Part shown: piece by piece, positions 48,530 to 56,018 of the stretch
Numbering within the stretch: position 1 is the first letter of the stretch
Layout of the letters: every line of letters starts with the position of its first letter
The notes under the pieces: model-generated
Database searches by the model: none
The model's input: the letters and a program-made list of their open reading frames with translations, nothing else
Told to the model about the DNA's origin: nothing
From: Kocuria palustris
GTDB lineage: Bacteria > Actinomycetota > Actinomycetes > Actinomycetales > Micrococcaceae
Direction of reading: 5' to 3'
NCBI RefSeq assembly: GCF_007666205.1
Contig: NZ_VDOR01000005.1
Location: 62,001-126,000, forward strand
Length of the DNA stretch: 64,000 nt
Position numbers and translations under genes: made by a program

Positions 48530-50205
48530 GAGTGCTCCCACCGTCCTTCCTGCGTGTCGTGCAGAGCCTCGCGCAGCTCCTGGCGGTCATCCAGCGGGTG
48601 GTCGACGCCGGCGATCTCCTGCGTGGTCTCGTGGCCGCGCCCGGCGATCAGGATCGAGTCGCGGGGCCCGGCCATGGCCACGGCCGTGCGGATCGCGGTC
48701 GCGCGCGGGAAGACCTCCTCGAGCGCCGCGGCGCGGGCCCTGCCCGACTCCACGGCCTCGCGGGCCCCGGCCATGACCTCGGCGCGGATCGCGGCGGGGT
48801 CCTCGTCATGGGGGTCGTCGTCGGTGACGATCACGACGTCGGCCCCCTGCGCGGCGATCCGGCCCATGAGCGGGCGCTTGGTCGTGTCGCGCTCGCCCGT
48901 GGCGCCGAAGACCAGGATGACCCGGCCGTCGCCCTCGGGCGGGTCCACGGCCTCCAGCGCCCGGGTCAGGGCATCCGGGTTGTGCGCGAAGTCCACGACG
49001 GCCGTCGGCTCGCTGCCGATGAGCTGCATGCGCCCGGGCACGTCCGTGGTCAGGGGGTCCTCCGCGTCCAGGACCGCCTGGAGGGTCTCCAGCGCGACGC
49101 CCGAGGCCAGGACCATCAGCACGGCCAGCGCGGCGTTGGCGACGTTGAACGCGCCGGGCAGCCCGGTGGACACGCGCAGGCGGCGGCCGTCGCGGTGCAC
49201 GAGCTCGAAGCGGTGGCCGATCCCGCGCCGCGACAGCGAGCCCAGGGTCCAGTCGGCGCCGCGGCGCTGCGGCCCCGGGTCGCGGTCCTCGACGACGCCG
49301 CCGCGCAGGGCGATGACCTCGACGCGGTCCGCGCCCAGCTCCGCCCGGGCGTGGCGGGCCATGCGGATGCCCCACTCGTCCTCGTCGTCGGCGACCACGA
49401 TCACGGCGCGGTCGGTGCGCTGCGCGGTGAACAGCCGGGCCTTGACGTCGAAGTAGGCCTCCATGGTCCCGTGCAGGTCCAGGTGGTCCTGGGTCAGGTT
49501 CGTGAACCCGGTGACGTCGTAGTGCACGCCGTCGACGCGGTGGAACTCGATCGCGTGCGACGAGACCTCCATCGACGCCCCGGTCATCCCGGCCTCGCGC
49601 ATGACCGCCAGCAGGGCGTGGACCGAGGGGGCCTCGGGCGTGGTCAGCAGGGAGGGGATGCGCTGGGAGCCGGCGAGGATCTCGATCGTGCCGATCAGGC
49701 CGGTCGTCCTGCCCAGGGCCTTCTGGATCGAGTTGAGGAAGTACGTCGTGGTGGTCTTGCCGTTGGTCCCGGTCACCCCGAACAGCGGCATCTGCGCCCG
49801 ATCCCGCTCGGTGCCGCCGTAGAGCTCGGCGCTGATCCGCCCGACGAGCTCGCGCGGGGTCCGCGCGACGATCACGGGGACGTCCAGCGGCCCCCCGCTG
49901 CGGATCTCCTGCAGCCCCGCCTCGTCGGTGAGCACGGCCGCCGCCCCCGCCTCGACGGCGCCGGCGGCGAAGGCCGCCCCGTGGAAGCGAGCGCCGGGCA
50001 GCGCCGCGTAGAGGTCCCCGGGGCGCACCGAGCGGGAGTCGATGCTGATGCCGGTGATCTCTGCGGGTTCCCGGGGCGCCTCGGCGGTCCCGGCGACCTC
50101 GGGGCGCGCGCCGATCCGCTGCGCCAGCTGCGGGGCCGGCACGGCGCTCACGCCCCGGGGACGCAGCCGGGCCGCGTCGAGCCCCTGCTCAGGCAGGTTC
50201 TGCAT
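48526..50205 (-). CDS. murE: UDP-MurNAc-L-Ala-D-Glu ligase MurE, probably L-lysine-adding
   Basis: Adds the third residue of the peptidoglycan stem peptide; 559 residues. Signatures are ITGISIDSRSVRPGDLYAAL, the ATP loop VTGTNGKTTTTYF, NLTQDHLDLHGTMEAYF and VVDFAHNPDAL. The specificity segment reads DDDPHDEDP (residues 462-470). The diaminopimelate-type D-N-P-R arginine is replaced by His466, which fits an L-Lys-type wall (inference). The ATG at 50205 follows AAGGACGAC. A 215-nt gap with a -10-like TAGACT precedes it. Confidence 0.93.
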   Translation of the reverse strand: MQNLPEQGLDAARLRPRGVSAVPAPQLAQRIGARPEVAGTAEAPREPAEITGISIDSRSVRPGDLYAALPGARFHGAAFAAGAVEAGAAAVLTDEAGLQEIRSGGPLDVPVIVARTPRELVGRISAELYGGTERDRAQMPLFGVTGTNGKTTTTYFLNSIQKALGRTTGLIGTIEILAGSQRIPSLLTTPEAPSVHALLAVMREAGMTGASMEVSSHAIEFHRVDGVHYDVTGFTNLTQDHLDLHGTMEAYFDVKARLFTAQRTDRAVIVVADDEDEWGIRMARHARAELGADRVEVIALRGGVVEDRDPGPQRRGADWTLGSLSRRGIGHRFELVHRDGRRLRVSTGLPGAFNVANAALAVLMVLASGVALETLQAVLDAEDPLTTDVPGRMQLIGSEPTAVVDFAHNPDALTRALEAVDPPEGDGRVILVFGATGERDTTKRPLMGRIAAQGADVVIVTDDDPHDEDPAAIRAEVMAGAREAVESGRARAAALEEVFPRATAIRTAVAMAGPRDSILIAGRGHETTQEIAGVDHPLDDRQELREALHDTQEGRWEHS

Positions 50206-50363
50206 GTCGTCCTTCCTCGGATCGGCCGGCTGAGGGGCCGGCCGTCGCATCGGTGCGAGGCCCGTCCGGGCCCCGGCGGTCGCGGAAGCCAGTGCGCTGC
50301 CCCGGCCCGCGGAGGACGCCCATCCTCGAGGACGGCGGGGAAGAGCCGTTTCCGGACGTGGAG

Positions 50364-50369
50364 AGTCTA
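50364..50369 (-). promoter_or_regulatory. Internal dcw promoter candidate before murE (TAGACT)
   Basis: TAGACT on the minus strand within the 215-nt gap between ftsI and murE, giving a leader of about 150 nt. The gap holds no gene. Confidence 0.48.
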
Positions 50370-50420
50370 GTCCGCGATCCCAGACCCGGATGAGAGCCCA
50401 CGCGCGCGCAGGGCGAACGC

Positions 50421-52277
50421 TCAGGCGATCCCCGTCGGGGTGTCGGGCAGGTCCTCGTTGCGATCGGCGTCGTCGCCGAAGAACTTGGGCAGGCCCACGG
50501 CCCCGCCGGTCGAGGGGGGCACGCCGTAGTGGCGCAGCACCTGCCCCATGATCTGGGCGAAGGCGGCCGATGCGCCGATCTCGGCGACCGAGCCCTCCGG
50601 GCGGTGCACGGTGGTGGCCACGATGTACTGCGGATCCTCCATGGGCCCCATGCCGGCGAAGGAGGTCGTGTAGCCCTCGTAGCCGCCGTCCTCGCTGGCC
50701 GCCTCGGCGGTGCCGGACTTGCCGCCCACCCGGTAGCCGTCGGTCGCCGCATCGGGCGCGCCGCCGACCGTGATGACGGACTCCATCATCTCGCGGACCT
50801 GGGCGGCGGTCCCCGGCGAGAACAGGCGCTTGCCCTCGGGCCGGGGGATCTCCGTGCGCGTGCCGTCGGGGTCGATCACGGCCTGCAGCAGCCGCGGCTC
50901 GATCAGGACCCCGTCGTTGCCCGCGGCCTGGAAGATCGTGGCCGTGCGCAGCGGAGACTGCGAGACGCCCTGCCCGAAGAGCACGGTGTACTGCTGGCGG
51001 ATGTCCCAGTCCTCCCAGTCCGCCAGCAGGCCCGGGGACTCGCCCGGCAGCTCGATGCCCGTGAGCTCGCCGACCCCGAACTTCTTCATCCAGTCGTAGC
51101 GCGCCTGCCGGTCCAGCCGGGAGCCGACGAGCACCGTGCCCGTGTTCATGGAGTCGGCGATGATGCCCGCGAAGGTGCGGTCCTCCTCTCCGTGGTCGAA
51201 CGCGTCGCTGATCGTCTGGCCGTCGATCTCGAGTTCGGGCGGGACCGTGACCTCGGAGAGCTTGTCCGCGTGCCCGGCGTCGATCGCGGCCGAGGCGGTG
51301 AGGATCTTCTGGGTCGAGCCCGGCTCCACGGCCGAGGTCACGCTGCGCGGCTGGAAGTCCGCGGCGTCCTCCGTGCGGCTCGTGTCGTTGGGATCCACCA
51401 TCGACGAGTCCGCCAGGGCCAGGACCGCTCCGTCGGAGATGCGCAGGACCACGGCCGTGCCCCACTCGGCGTGGAGCTCCTCGACCCGGCGGGTGATCAC
51501 CTGCTGCGCGTAGTACTGGACGTCGCGGTCCAGCGAGAGCTCGACGGAGGAGCCGTCCTGCGCCGCCGTCTCGTCCTGCGGGGCCACGGGGATCCGCACC
51601 CCGTCGGCGCCGATCTCGAAGCTGCGCTCGCCGTCGATGCCCCGCAGGTGCTCGTCCTGGGTCAGCTCGATGCCGCCCAGGGCCTCCTGCTCGTCGCCCA
51701 GGAAGCCGACCACGGACCCGCCCAGGGACCCGTTGGGGTAGCTGCGGTGGGCGACCGGCTCGCCGGCGATGTACCCCAGGCGCAGGTCCTCGATCCGGTT
51801 CCACTGCTCGGGCGTCGCGCCCCGGAAGAGGTACTCGAAGTTCTTCCGCTCCCCGGCCGGGACGTCGGCGTCGCCCTGCAGCTTGTCCTTCACCTCCTGG
51901 TCCGGCATCCCCAGGATGTCGGCCAGGCTGCGGATCGCCGAGTGCACCGAGATCTCCTCGGCGGTGCCGTCCGGTCCGTGCACGGTGAGGTCCTGCACGA
52001 TCGTCTGGTCGACGGCGACGTCGTAGCGCTGGATGCTGCGGGCCAGCACCGCGCCGGTGCGGTCCAGGATCTCGCCGCGGCGCGCCGGGATGACCTGCAC
52101 GCGCAGCCGGCTGGCCTCGGCCTGCGCGGCCTGCCCGCGCAGGTCGAGCCCCTGGACCCACACGAGCCGCACGGCCAGCAGGACCAGGGCCAGCAGGCCG
52201 ATCAGCAGTCCGCCGAACTCGCGACGGCTCATGCCCTCGCCGGCGCTGCCGCTGTCATCGCGGGTGCTGCCGCTCAC
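50421..52277 (-). CDS. ftsI: Penicillin-binding protein FtsI (class B, septal)
   Basis: Septal peptidoglycan transpeptidase; 618 residues. A short cytoplasmic start and one membrane helix (GLLIGLLALVLLAVRLVWV) precede the pedestal domain (RGEILDRTGAVLA). The transpeptidase domain has SxxK at EPGSTQK (Ser321, Lys324), SxN at DSMNTG (Ser376, Asn378) and KSG at GGKSGTAE (Lys520). The GTG start overlaps the ftsL-like stop by 4 nt. Target of beta-lactams in this family. Confidence 0.96.
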   Translation of the reverse strand: MSGSTRDDSGSAGEGMSRREFGGLLIGLLALVLLAVRLVWVQGLDLRGQAAQAEASRLRVQVIPARRGEILDRTGAVLARSIQRYDVAVDQTIVQDLTVHGPDGTAEEISVHSAIRSLADILGMPDQEVKDKLQGDADVPAGERKNFEYLFRGATPEQWNRIEDLRLGYIAGEPVAHRSYPNGSLGGSVVGFLGDEQEALGGIELTQDEHLRGIDGERSFEIGADGVRIPVAPQDETAAQDGSSVELSLDRDVQYYAQQVITRRVEELHAEWGTAVVLRISDGAVLALADSSMVDPNDTSRTEDAADFQPRSVTSAVEPGSTQKILTASAAIDAGHADKLSEVTVPPELEIDGQTISDAFDHGEEDRTFAGIIADSMNTGTVLVGSRLDRQARYDWMKKFGVGELTGIELPGESPGLLADWEDWDIRQQYTVLFGQGVSQSPLRTATIFQAAGNDGVLIEPRLLQAVIDPDGTRTEIPRPEGKRLFSPGTAAQVREMMESVITVGGAPDAATDGYRVGGKSGTAEAASEDGGYEGYTTSFAGMGPMEDPQYIVATTVHRPEGSVAEIGASAAFAQIMGQVLRHYGVPPSTGGAVGLPKFFGDDADRNEDLPDTPTGIA

Positions 52278-53059
52278 CGGCTCTCCCCCTCCTGCTGCTG
52301 GGCGCCGTCCTCCGGCGCATCGGGCGTCTCGGCGGGCCCGCTCAGCGGGGTGTGCCCCTCCGGGGCGGCCGCATTGCCGTCGGCCTCTCCGTCCGTGCGC
52401 TGCGCGGCCTCGTCCGGGGAGCCCCCGGTCTCGGAGCCCGGGCCGGAGCGCTGCTGCGGGGCGGGGATCGTGCCGCCGTGCAGGTCCACGTCGCCCTCGA
52501 CGTCGCGGGCCTCCTCGAGCTGCTCCCGCGCCTCCTCGTCGGAGGACGGCAGGGCGTCGCGGCGTTGACGGGCCTCGTCCTCGGCCTCGTCCGCGGCCGA
52601 GGAGCCCGGCTGGACGGGCGGCGGGATCGCGATGTCCACCTCGTCGTCGTCGCCCTCGGACGCCGGCTCGGCGGTGCCGCTGACCTCGTCGGTCGTCAGG
52701 TCGACGACCCCCTGCTCCGAGGGAGCGGGCACGAGGCCCTCCTCCTGGGCGCGGCGGGCGAGGTTCTGGGGCGCCTGGTGGAACTCGAGGTCCTGGGTCA
52801 GGGACTCGTTCTCCTGGTCGAGGGCCTGCTCCTGGGCGCGCAGCTCGACCAGCCGGTACTGGCCGTCCGTGATCCGGACGGTGATCAGCAGGATCGCGGC
52901 GAACGTCGCCACGAGCGCGAGCACCGCGGCCAGGACGGGCAGCAGCCGCGACCACAGGCCCGTCCGGCGCTCGCGGGGCCGGTCCCGCGCCGTGCGCCCC
53001 CGGCGCGGGAGCCGCAGGCGCCGCGCGGCGCCGATCATCCTGTCCGCTCGTGTGCTCAT
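52274..53059 (-). CDS. FtsL-like bitopic division protein with long extracytoplasmic tail
   Basis: 261 residues in the ftsL position. A basic cytoplasmic N terminus (1-35) precedes one membrane helix ([20 protein letters not shown]). A heptad-rich segment follows ([18 protein letters not shown], about 65-105) that ends in the FtsL-like [12 protein letters not shown]. The remaining ~150 residues are acidic, Pro/Ser/Glu-rich and without a recognisable fold. Both ends overlap neighbours by 4 nt (rsmH and ftsI). Assigned from position, topology and coiled coil, because sequence identity in FtsL is always low. Confidence 0.82.
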   Translation of the reverse strand: MSTRADRMIGAARRLRLPRRGRTARDRPRERRTGLWSRLLPVLAAVLALVATFAAILLITVRITDGQYRLVELRAQEQALDQENESLTQDLEFHQAPQNLARRAQEEGLVPAPSEQGVVDLTTDEVSGTAEPASEGDDDEVDIAIPPPVQPGSSAADEAEDEARQRRDALPSSDEEAREQLEEARDVEGDVDLHGGTIPAPQQRSGPGSETGGSPDEAAQRTDGEADGNAAAPEGHTPLSGPAETPDAPEDGAQQQEGESR

Positions 53060-54045
53060 GAGTGCTTTCCGTGCCGGGTGTCGATCCTGATCCGCTCGGC
53101 CGCGCGCAGCCGCGCCGAGGCCGCCCGCGGATTCGCCGCGATCTCCTCCGCCGTGGGGGTGTGCGTGCCCCGCGTCAGCATGCGGAACGTGGGCTTGTGC
53201 TCCTCGAGCTCGACCGGCAGGCCCTTGGGCGCCGACGACGACGAGCGCCGTGCGAGCTCCTGCTTGACCATCCTGTCCTCGAGCGAGTGGTAGCTCATGG
53301 CAGCGACGCGCCCGCCCAGGCTGAGAGCATCCAGGGCATTCGGCACGGCCCGGCCCAGGACCTCGAGCTCCTGGTTCACCTCGATGCGCAGGGCCTGGAA
53401 GGTCTGCTTCGCCGGGTGGCCCTTCTTGTGCGCGGCCGCCGCGGGCTTGGCCGCACGGACGATCTCCACGAGCTCCCCCGTGCTCGCGATCTCCCCCTGC
53501 TGCCGTGCGCGCACGATGGCCTGGGCGATCCGGCCCGCGAAGCGCTCCTCGCCCCATTCGCGCAGGATCCTGCGCAGGTCCTGCTCCGAGTACTCCATGA
53601 CGACCTCGCGGGCCGTGCGCTCGGCCGTGGAGTCCATGCGCATGTCCAGCGGGGCGTCGTAGGAGTAGGCGAAGCCGCGCTCGCGCTCGTCGAGCTGCAT
53701 CGACGAGACGCCCAGGTCGAAGAGGATGCCGTCCGCGCTCGCCGCACCTGCCGCGGCCAGGGCCGCGTCGATCTCGTCGTACGTGGCGTGGAGCGGGGCG
53801 AACCGCTCGCCCCACGGGCGCAGCCGCTGCCCGGCCAGGCGCAGCGCCTCCGGGTCCCGATCGATGCCCACGAGCCGCACGGTCGGGAAGCGGGCCAGGA
53901 TGGCCTCGCTGTGCCCGCCCATGCCCAGCGTCGCATCGATCACGACGGGCGCCGGGCCCTCCAGCGCAGGGGCCAGCAGGTCCAGGCAGGCCTCGAGCAG
54001 GACCGGGACGTGCCGATCGCCGGCCGGGCGCTCGAGATCGTCCAT
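53056..54045 (-). CDS. rsmH: 16S rRNA (cytosine1402-N4)-methyltransferase
   Basis: SAM-dependent methyltransferase for the ribosomal P site (MraW); 329 residues. Signatures are [14 protein letters not shown], the SAM loop [35 protein letters not shown], and [13 protein letters not shown]. The ATG at 54045 has AGGAGG 8 nt upstream; the longer frame upstream has no homology. It is the second gene of the dcw block but is separated from mraZ by an unusual 420-nt gap. Confidence 0.96.
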   Translation of the reverse strand: MDDLERPAGDRHVPVLLEACLDLLAPALEGPAPVVIDATLGMGGHSEAILARFPTVRLVGIDRDPEALRLAGQRLRPWGERFAPLHATYDEIDAALAAAGAASADGILFDLGVSSMQLDERERGFAYSYDAPLDMRMDSTAERTAREVVMEYSEQDLRRILREWGEERFAGRIAQAIVRARQQGEIASTGELVEIVRAAKPAAAAHKKGHPAKQTFQALRIEVNQELEVLGRAVPNALDALSLGGRVAAMSYHSLEDRMVKQELARRSSSSAPKGLPVELEEHKPTFRMLTRGTHTPTAEEIAANPRAASARLRAAERIRIDTRHGKHS

Positions 54046-54176
54046 GGATCGTCCTCCTGGTGATGAGCGGGCGGCCGCGCGGATGCGCCCCCGCAGGTGC
54101 CGTCGTCGCGCTCGCGCGCCGTCCGGCGGCAGGGCGGTCGGGCTCGAGGGCGACAGCGGGTCCCGGTGAGGGGCCC

Positions 54177-54182
54177 ACCCTA
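54177..54182 (-). promoter_or_regulatory. Candidate rsmH -10 element TAGGGT
   Basis: TAGGGT on the minus strand, about 130 nt before the rsmH ATG. It would allow rsmH and the following dcw genes to be transcribed independently of mraZ. Confidence 0.42.
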
Positions 54183-54336
54183 TCCGGCGAGCCCGGCCGC
54201 CCCGGCCGAGGCGCCGCCCGGCCGGCCATGAGACCCGCCACGTCCGGGACAGGCACGTCCGCGCGCCACACAGGAGAGCACCGCATCGGCGGCTCCAAGG
54301 CGAGAACCCCAACCGCTGACCATCCCTCGAATCCGG

Positions 54337-54362
54337 CCTGACTCAGGGGAAGGTGAGTCAGG
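54337..54362 (-). repeat. Inverted repeat with pyrimidine loop downstream of mraZ
   Basis: Perfect 9-bp arms (54337-54345 and 54354-54362). On the minus-strand mRNA the 8-nt loop reads CCUUCCCC and the next base is U. No T-tract follows, so termination is uncertain. It lies 104 nt after the mraZ stop. Confidence 0.6.
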
Positions 54363-54465
54363 ACGGTGATGGCAGTGCGGGTGGAGATCCCGGCCGGGAG
54401 ATCCCGATGCGGTGCTCTGGTCCTGCGATGCTGCTGTCCTGTCCGCCGTCTCACGACGGGAGCTG

Positions 54466-54897
54466 TCAGAGGAGCCCGGGGATGACCTCCTCCTCGGTGT
54501 CCGAGAAGGCCTTCTCCTGCTCCTCCAGGTACGTCTGCCAGGCCGCCGCGTCCCAGATCTCGGCTCGCGAGCCCGCGCCGACGACGGCGAGCTCGCGCTC
54601 CAGACCTGCGTACTGACGCAGCGGTGCGGGGACGGTGACCCGGCCCTGCTTGTCCGGCACCTCGTCCGAGGCACCGGAGAGGAACACGCGGATGTAGTCG
54701 CGAGCCTGCTTGGAGGTCAGCGGAGCCGACCTCATCTGCTCGTGGACCCTCTCGAACTCAGCTGCGCTGAAGACGTAGAGGCACCGCTCCTGGCCCCTGG
54801 TCAGGACCAGGCCGTCCGCCAGCTCCTCGCGGAACTTGGCCGGAAGGATCAGGCGCCCCTTCTCGTCCAGGCGGGGTGAGTGCGTTCCGAGGAACAT
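54466..54897 (-). CDS. mraZ: Transcriptional regulator MraZ
   Basis: 143-residue AbrB-like DNA-binding protein that represses the dcw operon by binding tandem GTGG boxes in its own promoter. The two SpoVT/AbrB-type repeats are visible: [19 protein letters not shown] with KFREEL, and [21 protein letters not shown]. The C-terminal tail is acidic ([10 protein letters not shown]). The ATG at 54897 is the family start; the frame extends upstream without homology. First gene of the dcw block. Confidence 0.96.
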   Translation of the reverse strand: MFLGTHSPRLDEKGRLILPAKFREELADGLVLTRGQERCLYVFSAAEFERVHEQMRSAPLTSKQARDYIRVFLSGASDEVPDKQGRVTVPAPLRQYAGLERELAVVGAGSRAEIWDAAAWQTYLEEQEKAFSDTEEEVIPGLL

Positions 54898-54943
54898 GCC
54901 CACCGCCCTTCGATCCGGGACGTCCTGTGTTCTCTCTCCTGCG

Positions 54944-54975
54944 CACCACTTTACTCCACTTCCCTCCACCGTCAA
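54944..54975 (-). promoter_or_regulatory. mraZ (dcw) promoter with three MraZ boxes
   Basis: On the minus strand, -35 TTGACG (54970-54975), 16-bp spacer and -10 TAAAGT (54948-54953). Three GTGG-type boxes (GTGGAG, GTGGAG, GTGGTG) recur every 10 bp within 54944-54969, covering the spacer and -10. This is the arrangement known for MraZ autorepression. Confidence 0.8.
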
Positions 54976-55233
54976 CGGAGCCCGTCGCCGGCGACTGCGG
55001 CACGGCCGCCGGCAGGCGCGCTCGCCCGCCGTCGGGGGCGATCATCGACGCAGGTCGGACGCGGTTTCCATGGCGGGGCCGACGCAGGCCGCGGACTGCG
55101 GCGATCACCGGCAGGGGTCGGCGGGAGCGCCGAGCGGACGACAGCGGGCAGGCACCTGCGAGCCGTGCCTCGAACGGCGGCTGCCCTGTGCTGACGCGGT
55201 TCGCGGGTGGTCGGCAGCGCCGGCAGGCGCCGT

Positions 55234-55250
55234 GGTGGAGGACGGTGGAG
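55234..55250 (+). repeat. 17-bp direct repeat with two GTGGAG units, copy 1
   Basis: Contains GTGGAG at 55235 and 55245, 10 bp apart. It is identical to copy 2 after a 6-nt gap. Confidence 0.85.
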
Positions 55251-55256
55251 CAGCGA

Positions 55257-55273
55257 GGTGGAGGACGGTGGAG
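55257..55273 (+). repeat. 17-bp direct repeat with two GTGGAG units, copy 2
   Basis: Contains GTGGAG at 55258 and 55268, 10 bp apart. The units have the same sequence and spacing as the mraZ boxes but lie on the opposite strand. Confidence 0.85.
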
Positions 55274-55294
55274 CCCTCAGACCCCCGGAAGGCG

Positions 55295-55350
55295 CGAACG
55301 GGCGATCCCGTGCGCGGCAGGACGCCGCAGCGCACGGGATCGCCCGTTCG
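55295..55350. repeat. 21-bp perfect inverted repeat
   Basis: Arms 55295-55315 and 55330-55350 are perfect complements, with a 14-nt loop. It is the longest uninterrupted stem I noticed in the window and lacks a T-tract on either side. It lies 149 nt beyond the DUF3040 gene stop. Confidence 0.8.
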
Positions 55351-55390
55351 GCGGGGGAAGGTGGGCGCCGGGCGGTTCCGGGTATGAGGA

Positions 55391-55416
55391 AGGCCCCTCC
55401 CGGAGGAGAGGGGCCT
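55391..55416 (-). terminator. DUF3040 gene terminator
   Basis: 9-bp stem (55391-55399 with 55408-55416) followed on the minus strand by TTCCTC. Confidence 0.65.
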
Positions 55417-55498
55417 GGGAGGCGACGGGGCCGTAGCGGACGCCCAGAGGTCGGACGGGCGTGGGATCAGGGCATGGCCCCAGAGCCGCCGGTGCGGG

Positions 55499-55888
55499 TC
55501 AGCTGCCGGAGCGGCGCTCGTCCCACTTGTCCTCGAGGCTGCGCATGAACCGGGAGGGCTCCTTCTTCTTCGCGGTGCGCGACGCCGGGCCCGACGAGGC
55601 CTCGGCCGAGCCGCCCTTCTCCGACGACGAGCGGGTCGAGGCCCAGTAGACGCCGAAGGACATCGCGAGGAAGCCCAGGAGGCCGACGAGGATCGAGTCG
55701 AGGACGACGCCTCCGATGACGATGCCCAGGCCGACCACGCCGATCACCGCGCCCAGCACGACGGCCCGGGTGGAGAAGGTGGGCTGGACGGGACGTGAGT
55801 CCATCTGGCTGACGAACTGCGGGTCCTCCGCATTCAGCTGCTGCTCCAGCTGGGCCAGCAGCTGCTGCTCGCGCTCCGAAAGGGCCAC
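55499..55888 (-). CDS. DUF3040 membrane protein
   Basis: 129-residue membrane protein of the actinobacterial DUF3040 family. The N-terminal signature is MALSEREQQLLAQLEQQL then DPQFV. Two adjacent membrane helices follow (about 43-82), then a basic Ser-rich C-terminal tail. The M. tuberculosis homologue (Rv2169c) is likewise next to mraZ, so a link with division is often suspected but unproven. The GTG follows AGGAGGG. Confidence 0.9.
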   Translation of the reverse strand: MALSEREQQLLAQLEQQLNAEDPQFVSQMDSRPVQPTFSTRAVVLGAVIGVVGLGIVIGGVVLDSILVGLLGFLAMSFGVYWASTRSSSEKGGSAEASSGPASRTAKKKEPSRFMRSLEDKWDERRSGS

Positions 55889-56018
55889 GGCGTCCCTCCT
55901 GGGGTCTACCTCGGGTCGAGGGACGTCGGCGCCATCCCTCCAGTGAGCAGAGTCTACCCGGAAAGCCCCGCCGGGAGCACGCGGGGGTCGGACGGCGGGC
56001 GCCGGCTCGCGCCCGACC

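Larger units (their letters stand above)
54046..54465 (-). other. 420-nt mraZ-rsmH spacer
   Basis: No credible gene. It contains an inverted repeat (54337-54362), then a -10-like TAGGGT (54177-54182) that could give rsmH its own promoter with a leader of about 125 nt. Confidence 0.55.
54898..55498. other. 600-nt regulatory region between mraZ and the DUF3040 gene
   Basis: No credible gene on either strand. From the mraZ side it contains a ~50-nt mraZ leader, the mraZ promoter with boxes (54944-54975), a plain GC-rich stretch, a second GTGGAG cluster on the opposite strand (55234-55273), a 21-bp perfect inverted repeat (55295-55350) and the DUF3040 gene terminator (55391-55416). Confidence 0.6.

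Noticed and set aside
55234-55273. Possible CRISPR-like repeat pair
   Set aside because: Only two 17-bp copies with a 6-nt gap and no cas genes; they fit MraZ-type boxes better.
55207-55548. 113-codon plus-strand frame covering the GTGGAG repeats and the inverted repeat
   Set aside because: Gly/Arg-rich translation without a start signal; the DNA is better explained by repeats and terminators.
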